Below, in pieces: positions 7,720 through 21,800 of a stretch of DNA of 64,000 nt. A program made the translations under genes and the position numbers. The DNA lies in the NCBI GenBank assembly GCA_956465555.1, contig OY101116.1, positions 1,860,001 through 1,924,000 on the forward strand, written 5' to 3'. Each line of letters starts with the position of its first letter. Position 1 is the stretch's first letter. Under the pieces are notes generated by a model. It made no database searches. It worked only from the letters and a program-made list of their open reading frames with translations, and was not told where the DNA came from. The DNA comes from Nitzschia sp. pyKryTriq1 (taxonomy: Eukaryota; Bacillariophyta; Bacillariophyceae; Bacillariales; Bacillariaceae).

Positions 7720-9081
7720 ATGATATGGCAGTTGGTCCTGAATTGGGTCGCTCTCGTGTTATTGATTGACAGATATGCAGAAGGACTCAGCTCCAGCAGC
7801 AACACGCAAAAATTGACCGCATTGCAGACAAAAATTGCCAACAGCATCGCCAAGGAGGAGCGACGGGCACGGGAGCGGGAGCGGCAGGACTCGCCAAGAA
7901 CTGTGTGTGATGGATGTTATCGACCACCAGTACTATGCCTGTGTAAGGCACTTCCTGACGAGAAATTCCAGACCAACACAACAATTTTGATACTACAGCA
8001 TCCCAATGAATCTCGAAAGAAGACATTTTCGACGGTTCCACTCATTCCATTGGTATTGGAAAACGTTCACGTCAAAGTTGGCTATAGATTTGACATTCGG
8101 GATCTTCCGATAGTAGAGGACTATTTGCATCTCGGGAAGCGTCCCTTGTTACTTTTCCCAAGTGACCATGCCGTTTCTCTGGACAATCTCCACCCATCTG
8201 CTACAGACCTGACGACGAGGGAACTTGCCGACACTCCGACAACCGAAGAGACCACTACCACCAGTGAGAACTTGCTGATTGTACTGGATGGTACTTGGGC
8301 TGAGGCCAAGCGAATGGCGTTGCAGTCTCCGGAATTGGTGGATTCGTTATTGCACGTGACATTTTCGTCTGAGGAACCTTCCCGGTACGACGCCGTTCGG
8401 AAAGAACCAGAGGCACACTGCTATTCGACATTAGAGGCTTGTGCTCAAGCCCTCGTTCTATTGGAGAAACGGTTCGAAGAATCTGAATCCCTTACAAATG
8501 TTCTTGATTTGATGGTTAACACCAAACTGGACATGGATGCGAGCAGAAATGAGGACCCGAGACAAAAAGGAAGAAAACGTATTTCTCGAACAAGACAACG
8601 TGAACGCGTAGAAAGGGCTCTATTGAATAAGCCAAAACCTCGGCTAATCGACGAAAGCGGAGCTGTACTACGCCCATTGACAGTGAAAGACGCAGAAACC
8701 GTGAACAAGAACTGGTACCACCCCTCTCGCAAAAGCATAGCGACAATAGAAAAACGCTTGGATAATGGTTTGGGGTGTTTTGGTATTGAACACAATGGAG
8801 AGCTACGTGCCCATATTGTTCGATGTGAGGATGGTTGTCTTGGAATGCTCCATGTTGACGAGGAAGTACGTCGGAGGGGTTATGGGAAGGCACTCCTTCA
8901 AGAGGCGGCTGCTGCCCTGGATAGGGCCGGTCTTCCACAGATGGCTCTAATCAAAAACGGAAACACTGCCGCGGAATCCTTGTTTCACAGTACTGGGTGG
9001 ACTGTGATAGGCGACAATTTGATAAAACACGAGGGGCGTCCAAGGCGGCGATGGGTTCCAGGAGCCAGCACTGAACAATAA
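7720..9081 (+). CDS. DTW-domain tRNA acp3U transferase fused to a GNAT acetyltransferase
   Basis: 453 aa from ATG 7720, single exon. Residues 1-22 are hydrophobic (signal anchor or organelle presequence). The DTW domain covers about 60-265: a Cys cluster C-x2-C...C-x-C (CDGCYRPPVLCLC, about 64-76), LQHPNESRKKTFST, and the signature DGTW with Asp near residue 190. DTW proteins (bacterial TapT, human DTWD1/2) transfer the 3-amino-3-carboxypropyl group of SAM to uridine in tRNA. After a basic linker (about 280-305) a GNAT domain runs to about 430, with acetyl-CoA motif A EEVRRRGYGKALLQ near 380 and a typical FHSTGW end motif. The C-terminus is basic (GRPRRRW). Both domains look intact. In E. coli tapT (yfiP) neighbours yfiQ, which also carries a GNAT domain, so a functional pairing is conceivable. 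Confidence 0.85.
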   Translation: MIWQLVLNWVALVLLIDRYAEGLSSSSNTQKLTALQTKIANSIAKEERRARERERQDSPRTVCDGCYRPPVLCLCKALPDEKFQTNTTILILQHPNESRKKTFSTVPLIPLVLENVHVKVGYRFDIRDLPIVEDYLHLGKRPLLLFPSDHAVSLDNLHPSATDLTTRELADTPTTEETTTTSENLLIVLDGTWAEAKRMALQSPELVDSLLHVTFSSEEPSRYDAVRKEPEAHCYSTLEACAQALVLLEKRFEESESLTNVLDLMVNTKLDMDASRNEDPRQKGRKRISRTRQRERVERALLNKPKPRLIDESGAVLRPLTVKDAETVNKNWYHPSRKSIATIEKRLDNGLGCFGIEHNGELRAHIVRCEDGCLGMLHVDEEVRRRGYGKALLQEAAAALDRAGLPQMALIKNGNTAAESLFHSTGWTVIGDNLIKHEGRPRRRWVPGASTEQ

Positions 9082-9871
9082 TGAATGATAGTAGTACTGG
9101 TAGTGCATGAGATCTACTGCAAGTCCAAGTAGACTTACTAGCGAGGGCTAGATATCTTACCTTCTGGGGGGGGAGGACGCATCTCGCAATTGAGTAGCCC
9201 CTGCCCTCTCTAGCTAGTAGAGAGCGAACGTATCTCCCATACGAATAGACGAGATGCAGAGTGAGTTGCCGTGTCATTGTCGTTCCTACAGTGCGACTAT
9301 GATACTGTAGTACGAACCTGTAGGGACTTCGAGAAATATTGGACGTCTGTTCGTTGGTTCTTCTATTCTGCTCGTTGTCGGTGTCGTCCCAGTCCGGGTG
9401 ACGTGTCCGTCAGCGTTCTATTCGTATGAGAAAAGTTTTTAAAACTGACTTATTTTGAGAAACTTTTATGCCATCATTTGAAAGCTTCACTTACGCATTG
9501 TTTGTAAATTTTACACCAAAGATTGGTATTTAGTGTGCATTTTCTAAGATTCTTTGCTTGCAACGCCGTTCGGTGTGGCAGACAGTAGCCGCCCAGCCTC
9601 GCCTGCGCTAGCTGCACAAACAAGGCACAAGCTATCATTGAAGATCCAATCAGGATGAACGGCGATGAAAGACAAACAATGCAAGATCAACAATGGTTTA
9701 CATCATCATCTATCAGTCATCAGAAGCAGTCCTTGTCCAGTAAATCCACACTCTACAAACCTCCATCGACAACTTGAAAGCAGAAGACACTTGCTTTCTG
9801 GGATGAACGACACTCCAAGAGGTCAAATTTCTGAGGAATATTTTTACTAGTAGCTAGACTCTCCCGGAACA
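9082..9871. other. Intergenic, VPS13 5' flank
   Basis: About 790 nt with no credible gene. Noted: a CTAGCTAG-containing patch around 9206-9225, a G8 run near 9166, and several short ATG-initiated frames in the 150 nt before the VPS13 ATG that look like ordinary leader sequence. Confidence 0.5.
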
Positions 9872-12800
9872 ATGTTCGAGAGACTGGTACAGCAGGTTCT
9901 CAGCAAGATTCTGTCCAAATATTTTACGGAAGAGAGTTTGGCAAAAAATAGAGTTAATGCATCGACGCAGCTGGGCGTCTGGAGTGGTTATGTGTCTCTC
10001 CAGAATTTGGAATTAAAAAAGGAATATGTCAACGGAAAGCTTCGAAGCAAAGGACAACCTTTCGAGATTGTGCACTGCTCGTTCCGGCAAGTGGAAATCA
10101 CGATCCCATGGGCGAAACTATCCAACCCGATGAGTTCACAGACTCGGCGTAGAGAAGAGGATGCTGTGGTCGTTATAGTCATGGATGGGATCCACCTGCT
10201 GGCCCGCACAAGTTTCGATTTTGATGACTTTGCTCTACGAAAGGAAGCGGTGGAAAAGCGGCGTCGGGTCCTGGCGGATCCTTTGAGAAGAGCTGATACC
10301 GAGTCAGAAGGCAAGAGTTACACTGATATGCTGAAGCAACGTCTAAAGGATGGTATATTACAAGACGTAGCGAGCAAAGTTCATGTGCATCTTCGCGACC
10401 TGCACATACGCCTGGAAGATGTCGAGTCGGCCCCATCGAATCCATATGCTTGCGGTATCACTATGGAAAGCATGCACATACAACACGATGAAGAGGGGGA
10501 GGCTACTGACGGCGTGGTGTCAAAAATGGCACAACTGAATCACCTGGCCGTATACTGGAATGCTCTGGATTATGGAGAGGGGTTGCCCTTGGAAAACTCT
10601 GTTCTTCATCAAATTTGTCGTGACGACCCAGAGAAGATGTCGCGTTCTCTAGATTTTTGCATCGCAAGAAGAGCGAGTCTGATCGCTTCGCCGTCGAGGA
10701 ACCCCTATATCCCCACGCATACTTATCTCCTACTGCCAGTCGATGGAAGATGGCACGGGCGCTTGTCCACGAGTCCCAAAGATCTGTCAACAAAGCCGGC
10801 TGCGGAGCTCATTTTTTCTATTGATCCTGTCTTCGGCCAGCTAAGAGATTTCCACTGCGTTCAGATTCTTCAACTAGCAAGTGAATACAAAAATCACAAG
10901 TATGTCAAGCGTTATCGAAGATTCCGGCCTCTTGTGTCTGTGAAGGAAGACCCCAAAGCCTGGTGGCTTTATGCTGCACGCGTCATTCGGTACCAATTAC
11001 GTGAAACCTTTCTTCGCTGGTCCTGGAGTCGATTTGTTGGTGTTTATATGGTGCGAAATAGATACATGGGCCTCTACGAGCGCAAGATAACATTTCCAGT
11101 CGTCGCTCGGCAAGACGACGCCGCGAACCGTTCGTTCACAGAGTTGGACGAGGCTCTCCTCTCGGAGTCACGGCATCCTACCGGGGCCTCAGATATACCG
11201 CCACAGCCAGCCGTAGCTGTCAATGGAGAAGGGCAGGGAAGCACGACACCTGATGAAGGCGCTGGACCATCGACACCGTTAATACAGGAGAATGGAAATG
11301 GACCCCTGAGTAAAGATGAGCTTTCTGAGCTTCAAGCCCTGGAAGACGGATTATTCGGCGACATATCTATCAATACGATACTCCTTTTTAGGGCTGTGGT
11401 GAACATGCGGCTGGGCAGAACGGCGGCTTCATCCCAGAGTACAAAGCGGAGCTCCATGCTTTGGCCTTCGACAGTTGGGAATGATTTATTACAAGATTCG
11501 GAGGCCAAGGCGGAACTCGCAATGCTTCTAGCTTATTTAGAGAAGTCTTCCGGTGACGACTCTTCCGATATGGATGCTTCAAATCCAGACCTTACAGCAA
11601 TATCAGTGATGATTCGATTCGAAGAATTAAGTCTGTCCCTACTTTCGCCACTCTCGGCTACTGCTGACGAAAGCCAGCTCCGACAAATACACGAAAAATT
11701 CCTCGAATTCTCTATAACAGACTTACGATTTGGATACTCTCTCAAGGGCGATTACCAGTCGAAAGAGTTCCATCTATCAATGCTTGATCTTGTCGGAACC
11801 GAAATTCGAGCGGATAGGAGTCATCACACTGTGGCAAAACGGTTGGAAATGGCGAAAGGAGACGACGAAGCTGGTTCTTTTGACGGCAATGAGCAGCGTC
11901 AGCGAGACCCATTGTTGGTTCTCACGTATGCACAAGATGCAAAGACCAGTTCAGGATCCAATGTTCGGCTTGTGGTTTTTGTAAACACGATCGAGCTAAC
12001 TCTGATACCTGAGTGTGAGTGGATAGCACACACCAGGTCGACGATCGATCAAATCACCAAGGTTCCAAATGTGGCCGACTATTGGTCCACTTTGTCTCTC
12101 GCATATGTCAATTCCCTGGCCCTAGGACGTCTCGGGCTGATTGCGAAAGCTGAATCTGCTGGCACAGAACACAAACATCTAGATGCAGAAATCACCTTAC
12201 AGTGTCCAATCTTGCGAATAGGAGACGGGAAGGGTGGTCACCTCATAATCGATATGGGTAAAGCACACTTCAGGACCGAGAGGCTTGCTGGAGCACCGAG
12301 TGCTCAGACATTGCTCTCGGAGGACAACGACGCGGGGGTTGCTGGTGATGTCTCAGTTGAAACTCCGCAACCACGTGTTGACGACGCTTCTGTAATTGGC
12401 TCTGTCTCTGGTAAAACATGGGGTTCGAGGCCATTATTTGTGACACCTGGTACATTCAAAAGAAGATCGGACCATCATTCAATGTTTTCCTCGGCACACT
12501 CAGTAGACAGCAGAACTCAAGGTGGATTTGCGAACAGATCTACTGCGGGCAGCATATACTTTGACGAAACATTCACAAGGGCAAACGTCGTGGACGAAGA
12601 CATTGAAGAAGAGAGGAAGGACGACGCAAAGAAATGGAATTATCTGTTCTACGACGTATTTTCGTTTCATCTTCAGACTGGAAAGATCACATTTTGTGGG
12701 GAATCTGATGCATTCGACGTCTCCCATGGTTTCGAAGTGTACACGGTGCTCAAAAAGTCTGTCCTTCCCGCTGACCACACGCTATGCAAACTCAGGGCCC

Positions 12801-15800
12801 ACACTGTGATCAAAAGTTTACAGATCGATGTCAACCGAACACTTGTACTTGTTGCTGCAGATGCGTTGAAGACCTGGAAAGCCCTCGTGCGGTCTAGTGT
12901 AAAAACCGAAGGTCGAAGGCATGACAGTGTCTATGAACTACGACGGACCGTACCGGCAGTACAAAACAAAATGCCACTAGACGTCCCGGTACCATTTGAC
13001 GCTCGTTCAATTGGGGGGAGCTCCCTGAGTCAGATAGATGAGAATGAATTCTTCGATGCCAATGAACCAAACGATTCATTTGTCGGCGATGGGTCAGCTG
13101 TCTGGTTTGATGACAATTGGATTTCAGACGCTGAAAGTTTTATCGACGGCGACAGTCGATCAGGTCAGAATTATCGGCGTGGCAAGCGACGTGCGGGCTC
13201 CGTCTCGGACGTTTCATCGGTTTCGGACCAATCAACGAAAGATTCCACAAAAGAATCCTCTTCTGTGAAAGGTCGAAAGGTGGTGCATCCAGGAAATGCA
13301 TATCTGAGCGCAGAAAACCTCGCTCGACTCGAGGAAGGAGCAGGTGAGGACGAATCCATGGGAGACAGTGTGATGGATATGGATGACGCGTCCTTTCATT
13401 CTGTCATGTCGGAGGCGGGGCAACAGCGAGTGGTGCAGGAACTCGAAGAGAGTATCAATCAGTCTAAACGAATTTTGGAAGATTTGGCCTCCAAACTAAA
13501 AGAGTCGAATGACGTTTGCGATGGAGCTATTTCGACAGAACAAGAAGCCCGGAGAAAGGAGAAAGCGTCGCTTCGGCTCCAGGTCGGTCGCGCCAGAGCC
13601 GAATTGAAAGGACTTCTCGCCCTGCATGGGGACATGCAGAAGCTAATGTCTGAAAATGTAAACGGGGAAGGTGGCCAGGAGAAGGCTTTGGTGTCTCGCC
13701 GTACTGCACACGCGAAAAATACTAAGGCTCTTCTTGCTGCAAAAAGGCGACGCGACGCGATGCTAGAATCCAATGGGATGCACAACCTGACTCAAGGCTT
13801 GAATCGCGAGCTTTTCCAGGGATCGATTCTTATCGAACGTTGCAAGATCACTCTGCACCTCTCTGACAACGAAATCGACAATGAGAGGGGTTCGAGTGGT
13901 TCGACCTTTGACTTCGTGGCAAGCCAGACAGGTTTGGCGATATTTCACCAGCTCCAAGACACAAAGTTTTATTTCAGCTCAGACCAAGTATCGGCAGTGA
14001 TGATAGATAAATCTGGTTCGTCGACGCGTTCATATGTGCTTTTTTCGGGAGGAAGCACTGATACATTCCTGCCGTCGCATTTCCCCCATCTGGTGTCGCG
14101 CTCGATGGAAGAAAAGTTTCTACGGGGGGCACTCCATTTGGGGAAGCGGCGAGGCATAGATGCTGGTAGCCAGCAAACTCGAACTCTCAAGGGCCGACTT
14201 GTTGTTGGTGACGTGGAAGTATTTCCCCCCAAACCCGTTTTGTTTCCTCTAAAGAATTTTTTCGCTTCCGGTGTTGGTGATTCTTCGCAAGATTCTGGAA
14301 GCAACCAAACGCCTACTGGTGAAGATTTGGTTGGGTTCAGGATGGCTGAATCAAAGCCTTCGTCGTATCTTGACTTTGCAGTTCGTTTTTCTTCTGTCAG
14401 GGTCGTACTTGGTAGCAATGGTGGAATATCTGGGGCTGCTGCTGCAACTGAGACAGCGTTTCGTTTTGTCCAAGCATCAACCCCGATCCGCCAAAAGGTA
14501 CAACTAGACATGAGATGCACGAACTTGCAGTTGCTCCAAATATCCTCGCTTGAGACGGGCCATGGCTCTGAAATATTGGGAAGACGAGACCCGTATAGTG
14601 CTCTGGTTCAGCTGAGACTGAGAAGCCAACTTGTTCCCGAAAAGGATTGCGGCGGCTGGGTCGTTGGCGTTGAAAGTCGTGACATGGAGGCTCAGGCGAA
14701 GCTCGCAACAGCACTTGCAAGGAATCTTCATATTTCATTAAAAATCAACCCATTGTCTGTGTTAGCAGTACCCAGCGCCATCTCAAATTTTCGAGATACC
14801 GGCGATGAATTGAAGCAGATCTTCTCAAGTGCGAGAAAGGGTGCACAATCGTCTGATCGAGAGAGCGCTCGGAAAAAATCTTTGCTGCGTCGGCATGTGA
14901 GCTCCCATCCCCTAAGGTGGCGAATGGACTTTACGATGAAACGTGTTGCAATCAACTTTCCAGATCACCAGGGGGTCGATTGGAACTTAACTGAAGACTT
15001 CAGCAGTCGACTGAAGGTTTCGTTTTCTGTTGTCTGTTGCCTTCAAGAGTCGGTGACTCGGGCGGGGCATTTCTCTACGCAAATCGCACTGACCGAACTA
15101 TCGGTCCTTCGGTCTAACGATGACTGGCCAATTTTGGAACACTTTACAGTCCTTTGTGATGCTTCAATTGAGAGTAATATTTTCTCAAACGGAGCCAGCG
15201 CTTTGAGACTTGATCTTCAACGTTTGAAGTTGGATCCTGGGTCATCCTTGAACGAAATTGCCGCCGTGATGCACCGTTACGGTTGGGATTCCATATCACT
15301 TCAGCATGACGAATCTGCACAGTACGGCCTCGTCTTATTAGTCACCCCTCTGAAGGCCAACATTACTGCTCCAGTCGTTGGTCTGGTTGCTGAGATTGTG
15401 CAGTCTATGAAGCAATCGTTTTCCAGGAAGCCAAACAAGGTTCTACGCGAGGAAAACGACGACAATGTATCAACACCGAACCAGGTCCATCGACGCAAAC
15501 GATTGGGATTCCATTTTGTATTTGAAGAAGTCGAGCTCGAAGTTATACGTGAAACCGAATCCAAACCGGTTGCCAATGCATCCAAACCGCTTGCCAATGC
15601 AAAGTCTCTGATCTCTTTCACGATGGCCGACACAAGAATCGACTTTGAGCGAGGGGAGCAAATTGCGGCGTCAATCCTCATCCGAAATTCTTCTTTGTTT
15701 GATCTTTCCTCTAGCCGGGGTGTACAAGTGATTGGCGAAAATATCACGGGTCGAGAGAAGGATAGCCCATACTTTGTCCGAGTGAAGTTGTACATGGACA

Positions 15801-18800
15801 AACACTCGGACAGTCCCACCACCGCACGACTCGACATAAACTGGGGGAGCATCCAGTGCCTGGTCATGCCCTCATTCTTGGTTTCTGTACTGTCGTTGAA
15901 AGACGAGGTGCAGTCGATTTTGAAAACCGCTAAACCGGCGAGTCCGCCTAAGGAAAAAATCAATGCGCTTGATCGGTTTATTGGTTTTGGGAATGATGTC
16001 AACCTGCTGCTGTCGGCCCACGCCGACGCGTTTGAATGCATCCTGTCATCGAAGGATATTGTGGAATACCTTCGTCAGGCAGGGACTGAACTTATTGGTG
16101 TTGTCACGCTGAGGTGGAAAGCATCTCTCTCGGTGTGCCTGGCACTCGACACTCTCCAGGGTATCGCAGTGCCATGGTTGACTTTGAATCTTGACGGCAA
16201 GTTTGCGGATGACGACGATGTTGGTCTTTTCAAGGACTTTGTGAATCGATATTTGTCTCAGAGTTCTGGACTTTTAGCTGGGTCGGACGAGACCGGACAA
16301 AAGGTTATGAGTGCGTTTACTGCACGGCTTGGTCTTTTCGTGTCAGATTTTCAAGTGATTCGGACGACGATTTTGGGCGAGCTCCTGAAGCCACCGCCGA
16401 GGCCAGTTTCGTACAAGTCTGCGCATCGAATGTGCTTCGTCGTGTCGCCGCCCGCTGCGGGAGAACAAAGAGTGACAAATCCGATCGACTTGGATGTTGT
16501 GTACAGAGCTGCGGGTGCCGCAATGGCTGATCTGTCTGGTGCTGAGCGATCCCGCCCGAAAATTGAGCTCTCTCAGTTGCTTCAGGTGAAAGCCAGATTC
16601 GTCGATGTTTTACTCTACATTTCACAGACTGCAGGGGGTTTCACGGAATCATTCAAGACGACCGTCAAACCAGTACTTGAAATACTGAAAGGCGACGATT
16701 CAAGGCGAAAACGAAACGATGGGGGTGGGACGAAAGTGCGGCTTGATACTCCTGAGGATGTGGTGGCCAAACGATCACTTGTCGGGTTATTGAAAGAAGC
16801 TACAACGATGTGCACGATTCAGCTCGAAGGGTTTCAGATTACGTGTGTCCCGAGTGGAGCTACTCGTCTAAACGAGTCTCCAATCATCAAGATCGAGCTA
16901 AACCGATTTTCTTCGGGGCTTGCAGCGGCCGCCTTGCCTGTTGAAGGCCGGAATATGCGCTCGCGACCAAGTTCACAAAATTTGCTGGCTGCAACCGATC
17001 TAATGCACACGACTGTAGCGGGATGGGTGGCCTGCGAAATCACGGGGCACTACCACAATCGCAGACTAGTTGCATGGGAGCCTTTTGTCGAGCCATGGGG
17101 CGCAGACATTCGTCTTGGATTTGACGCGGTCGACGCCTTTGGAATGCCACCCATTGTTGGTTCTAGAGCAGGTCACATAAAGTCACCATCAGCTATCCGA
17201 AGCTCATTTGATACCTTCAGCTCATCATCGATGACCGATGGTAAAGGAGATAGACTTCGAGACTTCGGGCGCCTATTCCGCGCGCCGTTTCAAACCTCTC
17301 TATCAGCGAAGCAGACGACAAGCGATAGACTCTTCATTTCGCATTCAGATTTTTGCTATTTGATGCTTGCATCGACTAGCCGCACTACGCTCCTTTCGGT
17401 CATGTACCCAGCCACAGAATCTCTGCAGGAAAGGGAAGCGAGACTTTTTTCTCGGCTCCCCCAAAGAGAAAGGCTAGACTGGCTACGTGGTTTCGGCTCT
17501 CCCGGGCGCGAGAATGACGAATATTTCGCTGCAACATGTGTGCTTTCGGACTCCAAGCCCCTGAACATCAATATCACCGGGGCTCTTCTTGAAAATGTGC
17601 TGGGGTACGTTCTAAGCCTGAAAGATGAGGGTTTTCAGAAAGTTGCCCCCCATTGGATTCGGAACGATACTGGAATGGTAGGTATACTTTTCGTCTCTTG
17701 GTTGGATGGGCCATGTTCCCGCGCTCACAAGTCCGATTGCATTGCTATAGACTGTCCGTTTCCAAGAGGTTCTCGACGGCGACAGAGTTCGACGTGGCGA
17801 AGAAGCTAATAAAGTTACTGTAGTCAATGGAACAGAGGTTCCCCTTACGTTGAAAAGATCACTATCTCAGACCTGTGATCCACATCGGGCATACATATAT
17901 CTGGAAGTTGGGAGTTTTGAAGACACTGTGGGTAGAATCAGGCACGAGGACTTCGACATTCCTAAAGGAGCGCTATCGTCGAGTTTCTTCTTCAAGGCTG
18001 CAGCCAAGATTCCTGTTGACACCGTCGGGGTCCATCGATATCCACTCGACCGAAACAGTCAAACGAGAAGCGAAGGCAATGGGTCGAATGCAGATTCGCG
18101 AGCCTTGGGTTGGATAATTGTTAGGGTCGCTTTGAGAGACGGGGTCAAAGTGGTTTCGGTTGAATCTCCTTTTGTGTTGAAGAGCACGGCAGATGCGAAT
18201 CTGATCTGCGAAATTAGGGACTTCAATGGCCTTTCCCTACTATGGAGGTGCCTGGTGCCGAGAGTTGACTGGGAGGAGGGGAGTCCAAGGAGTCAGGAAG
18301 GGCTTGTCTCTATTCCAGCCGATATCGTTCCTTTTTTGCACGATGGTTCCTACAGCTTTTCAGTCTTCGCGTTACCAAGGGAGTCGTCCGTCGACCACGA
18401 GGCTGAGCTAACATCTTTTGGCGGGAACAGGGCCATCCAATTGACACCTCCACCGCCATTTTCTCCACAATCCTACGGTAGAGGCTTGGTTGGCGAAGAA
18501 GAAATAACCCTCGCAGCACTGCACCCTGATGACGAAGGAGTCTCGTCTGAGGATGTCCATCTAACTGTCTGTTCCTTCAGAATTGGCACTTTCTCCGGGG
18601 TTCGTGCATCGGTTGAAGTTCCCGAGCAACGGATGATGATGTTTAGAGCCCCACTTGCAATCAGAAATTGCCTGGCCCTGCCGATAGCAGTCCAGGTACG
18701 CGTTAAAGTCCAAGGTGCGGCCGATAAGACTCAACACAGTCAGGGCCTTAACAGACTGAAGACATTTTTGTCCGAGTGGGAAGATCTTGGGGTCTTGGAA

Positions 18801-21800
18801 TGTGGGCAATCGGTCAACTGGACAGGGGCAGACTCGAACGAAAAGGTTCAGTTACGTGTGCGCTTCGTTGGAACCGACGGTGACAATTCACGTCGTTTTC
18901 CCGGTTGGAGCTCTGCCATTTACATCCCAGGTCGTGAAAGCAGCGGGGGAGTGAGGGCAAGAATCGCTGATCGCCTCCACAAATCTTTCGCAAGCATGCG
19001 TGTGTTGGATGCAGACAGCATTGCTTTGAGTCTCTCAGTTGCTTTTGACGTTGACAGGAATACTGGAAACATTGACCCTGGAGTAGACAGCAACATCAGA
19101 TCTCTGTCTCAATCACTCTCGGCCGGGACGAGAGCTGTAAGCATTTACGTGCCCTATTGGATTGTGGACAGCACAAACCAAGACCTCGAGTTTTTCTCGG
19201 GAGCCGCGATCGCCGGTCAGTTGGATAAAGAATCGGAGGTCGATCACACAAACGAGTTCAACCACGAGAAAGGGCCTTCTCTCGGCCTGGCCGAGCTGCT
19301 CGACAACGCAAATTTTCTTTTCCCTTCAAATCGTTCGTTTGACATTATGATGCTCGGGGACGAGAGCTCCACGCGGTTGACAATGAGAAAGCGCATCGCG
19401 CGACATAATCGAGACGTGATGAAAAGATTGACGCCTCCATGGTCGGATCCTATTCCACTCCAGGCGGAGCGTGCCTCTCAGTATGACATAACTGTCGTTG
19501 CGCCGAGAATTGAAAACGAAGGGAGAGGACCTGAAGCTGACGACGTCCGCGGTTTCGATCGATACGTTTTACGGTCGAAGGTGGTGTCCGCTCCAGAAAG
19601 ATTTGGGGGCAGACTTGGCACGAAACTTATCCATATCGTGAATCGTTACTCTATTCTGAATGAAACCGGGCGAGACGTCGAAATTGCATCCGACTATGAG
19701 CTCAGTTCAGCTGTTGTTGTACGAGGGACTGGCATCCCGCAGCCTTTTCACTTTGACGACTCAAGCCCTATGCGTCTGCGCTTCAAGGAGTTTGGGTGGA
19801 CCTGGTAAGTATTGGTGACCCCACACACAGATTCGAGTTTGAATTTCTAATATTTTGTGTTGCGTCAGGTCCGGAAAATTCAACATAAGACGAAGTCGAC
19901 CCGAGGTAATCATGAGGCTCCGTCATAAGATGAAGGGCCAGACGGTGATAGTGACAGTCGAACTTGTGGAAAAGAAAGGTTCGACAAATATGCTAGTTTT
20001 TCGTCAGTCGAGCCATCCGCCCTTTCGCCTCGAAAACCACACAATGTTTCCGCTCAATTACGGACAATCTTCGACCAGACTCGGTTCCGAAGACACCGAA
20101 GTCGATGCAATGCTTCTTCCATATCAAAGTGCTGACTTTGCATGGGATGAGCCTGAACTACGTCGGCGTGTACTGGTGGTGAAAACCACAGATACTCCGA
20201 CTTTACCGCAAGGATTCACGCTTGGTAGATTCCAGTTGGACAAGATAGCCCCTGGTACAGTCCTTTCCCTCGATAGCTCCTTGTTTGCTGGCGAAATTGT
20301 CGCTGACGGCCCCACAAGGGTGATGAGAATTACCGATGCATCCATGCCTAGCCTGTCCTCGGCACGCCAAGATGGGTTGGCTGATTTTCAACACCGACCT
20401 GACGACAAAGTAAAGATCACCATGTCCCTTTCAGTGAAGCTATTACACGGAATCGGGATCAGCGTTGTTGATTGGTCCCCACAGGAACTTCTCTATGTGC
20501 GCCTGGAAGATATTCAATTGGAAAGAAAGCTTGATGCTGTTTTCGACGCCGTGAGCGTGTCCGTGGGTAACATCAAGTGGAATAACCAGCTCTGGGTCAC
20601 CCCGTACCCCGTTCTATTGAAGATGGGACGACGAGTGGACACCCTTCACCCGATCAGACGCAAGAACAGACGACACGACGCCATTAGTGTATCTTGGAAG
20701 CGCTCATTGGATGCCAACGGGGGCTACGGAAATGTGACGCTACTTGAACGCGTCGAGGTATCTTCTGAACCGATTTTTGTTAATGTTGACGGACAGGTTG
20801 CGGACCTTCTTTTCAGGATGGTAAAGCAGGTGTCCAGAATCTGGCGCGGGGAAAGACAAAAACATCTCTGGCTCTCGCGAGACGAAGAACTGCAAAAATG
20901 GCTAAAACTTACAGGGGCTACATCGGAGGAGGCGAATACGGCAAGAAAAGGCTACTCCCCCTACCAACAGGGCTCTGATGGCGATCTGATGACAACTGCA
21001 GCGGTTGCTTCGAAGCTCAGAGCGCAACCTTTACCATTTGTAACCGTACAATCAAATACATCTCGTTCGTCGTCGCGACCGATCGGAACCAGAAAGGAAT
21101 CTTCGTCACAGCCTGAGGTGGCGAAACCCAAGCACAAGTACTACATCGAGAAATTGAGGATATCGGCAATGAAGGCCGATCTGAGCTGGTCGGGCCCTCT
21201 CCCGGGACTGGTGTCATCCCTACTGTTACGAGCTCTGACCTTCGAGCGGCTACCAGTGCGACTTCGTCCATATTCCAGTGCTCATGTTTACGGCAACGCC
21301 AAGGATCATCTTCAATCGATGAAATCCCATTATTTGAGTTTCTGGAGAATCTTGGATTTGATGTTTGGGCTCTCCTACAACCCAACGTTTTTGTTCCGAG
21401 CAGTGGTTTATACCACCCGAGAAACATGTGCCTCGATTCTCGATTCATGGGCCGCCGACGGGCGAAAGATAGCGAAAAGCCTCGGTACGTTTGTCAAAAA
21501 GGGAAAAGAAACCTCTCCACCGATTTATGACGACGGGACACCTAGAAAGGAGCTCCCGACTTCCTTTCACCTCGGATGGGCGATCTTGAGCCCGTTCGCG
21601 AAGGGAGGAGTTTCCATTTTCAACTGGTCATCTTCGCTCGCGGCTTTTGTTTCCTCCGTGCTGAAATTCAGGTATCAGGGCAGCAAGCGTCTTGCGGCTC
21701 AAGGACTGGTCAGGTCTCGAAACCCGCGACTCTTTGCTCACATGGATGGCAGAGATCTTCTCGTGGAATATGTTGAAGGGGAAAATGCTGGAAAGGCCCT

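Noticed and set aside
15301-16041. 246-codon minus-strand frame
   Set aside because: Lies wholly within VPS13 exon 1 and has no recognisable features.
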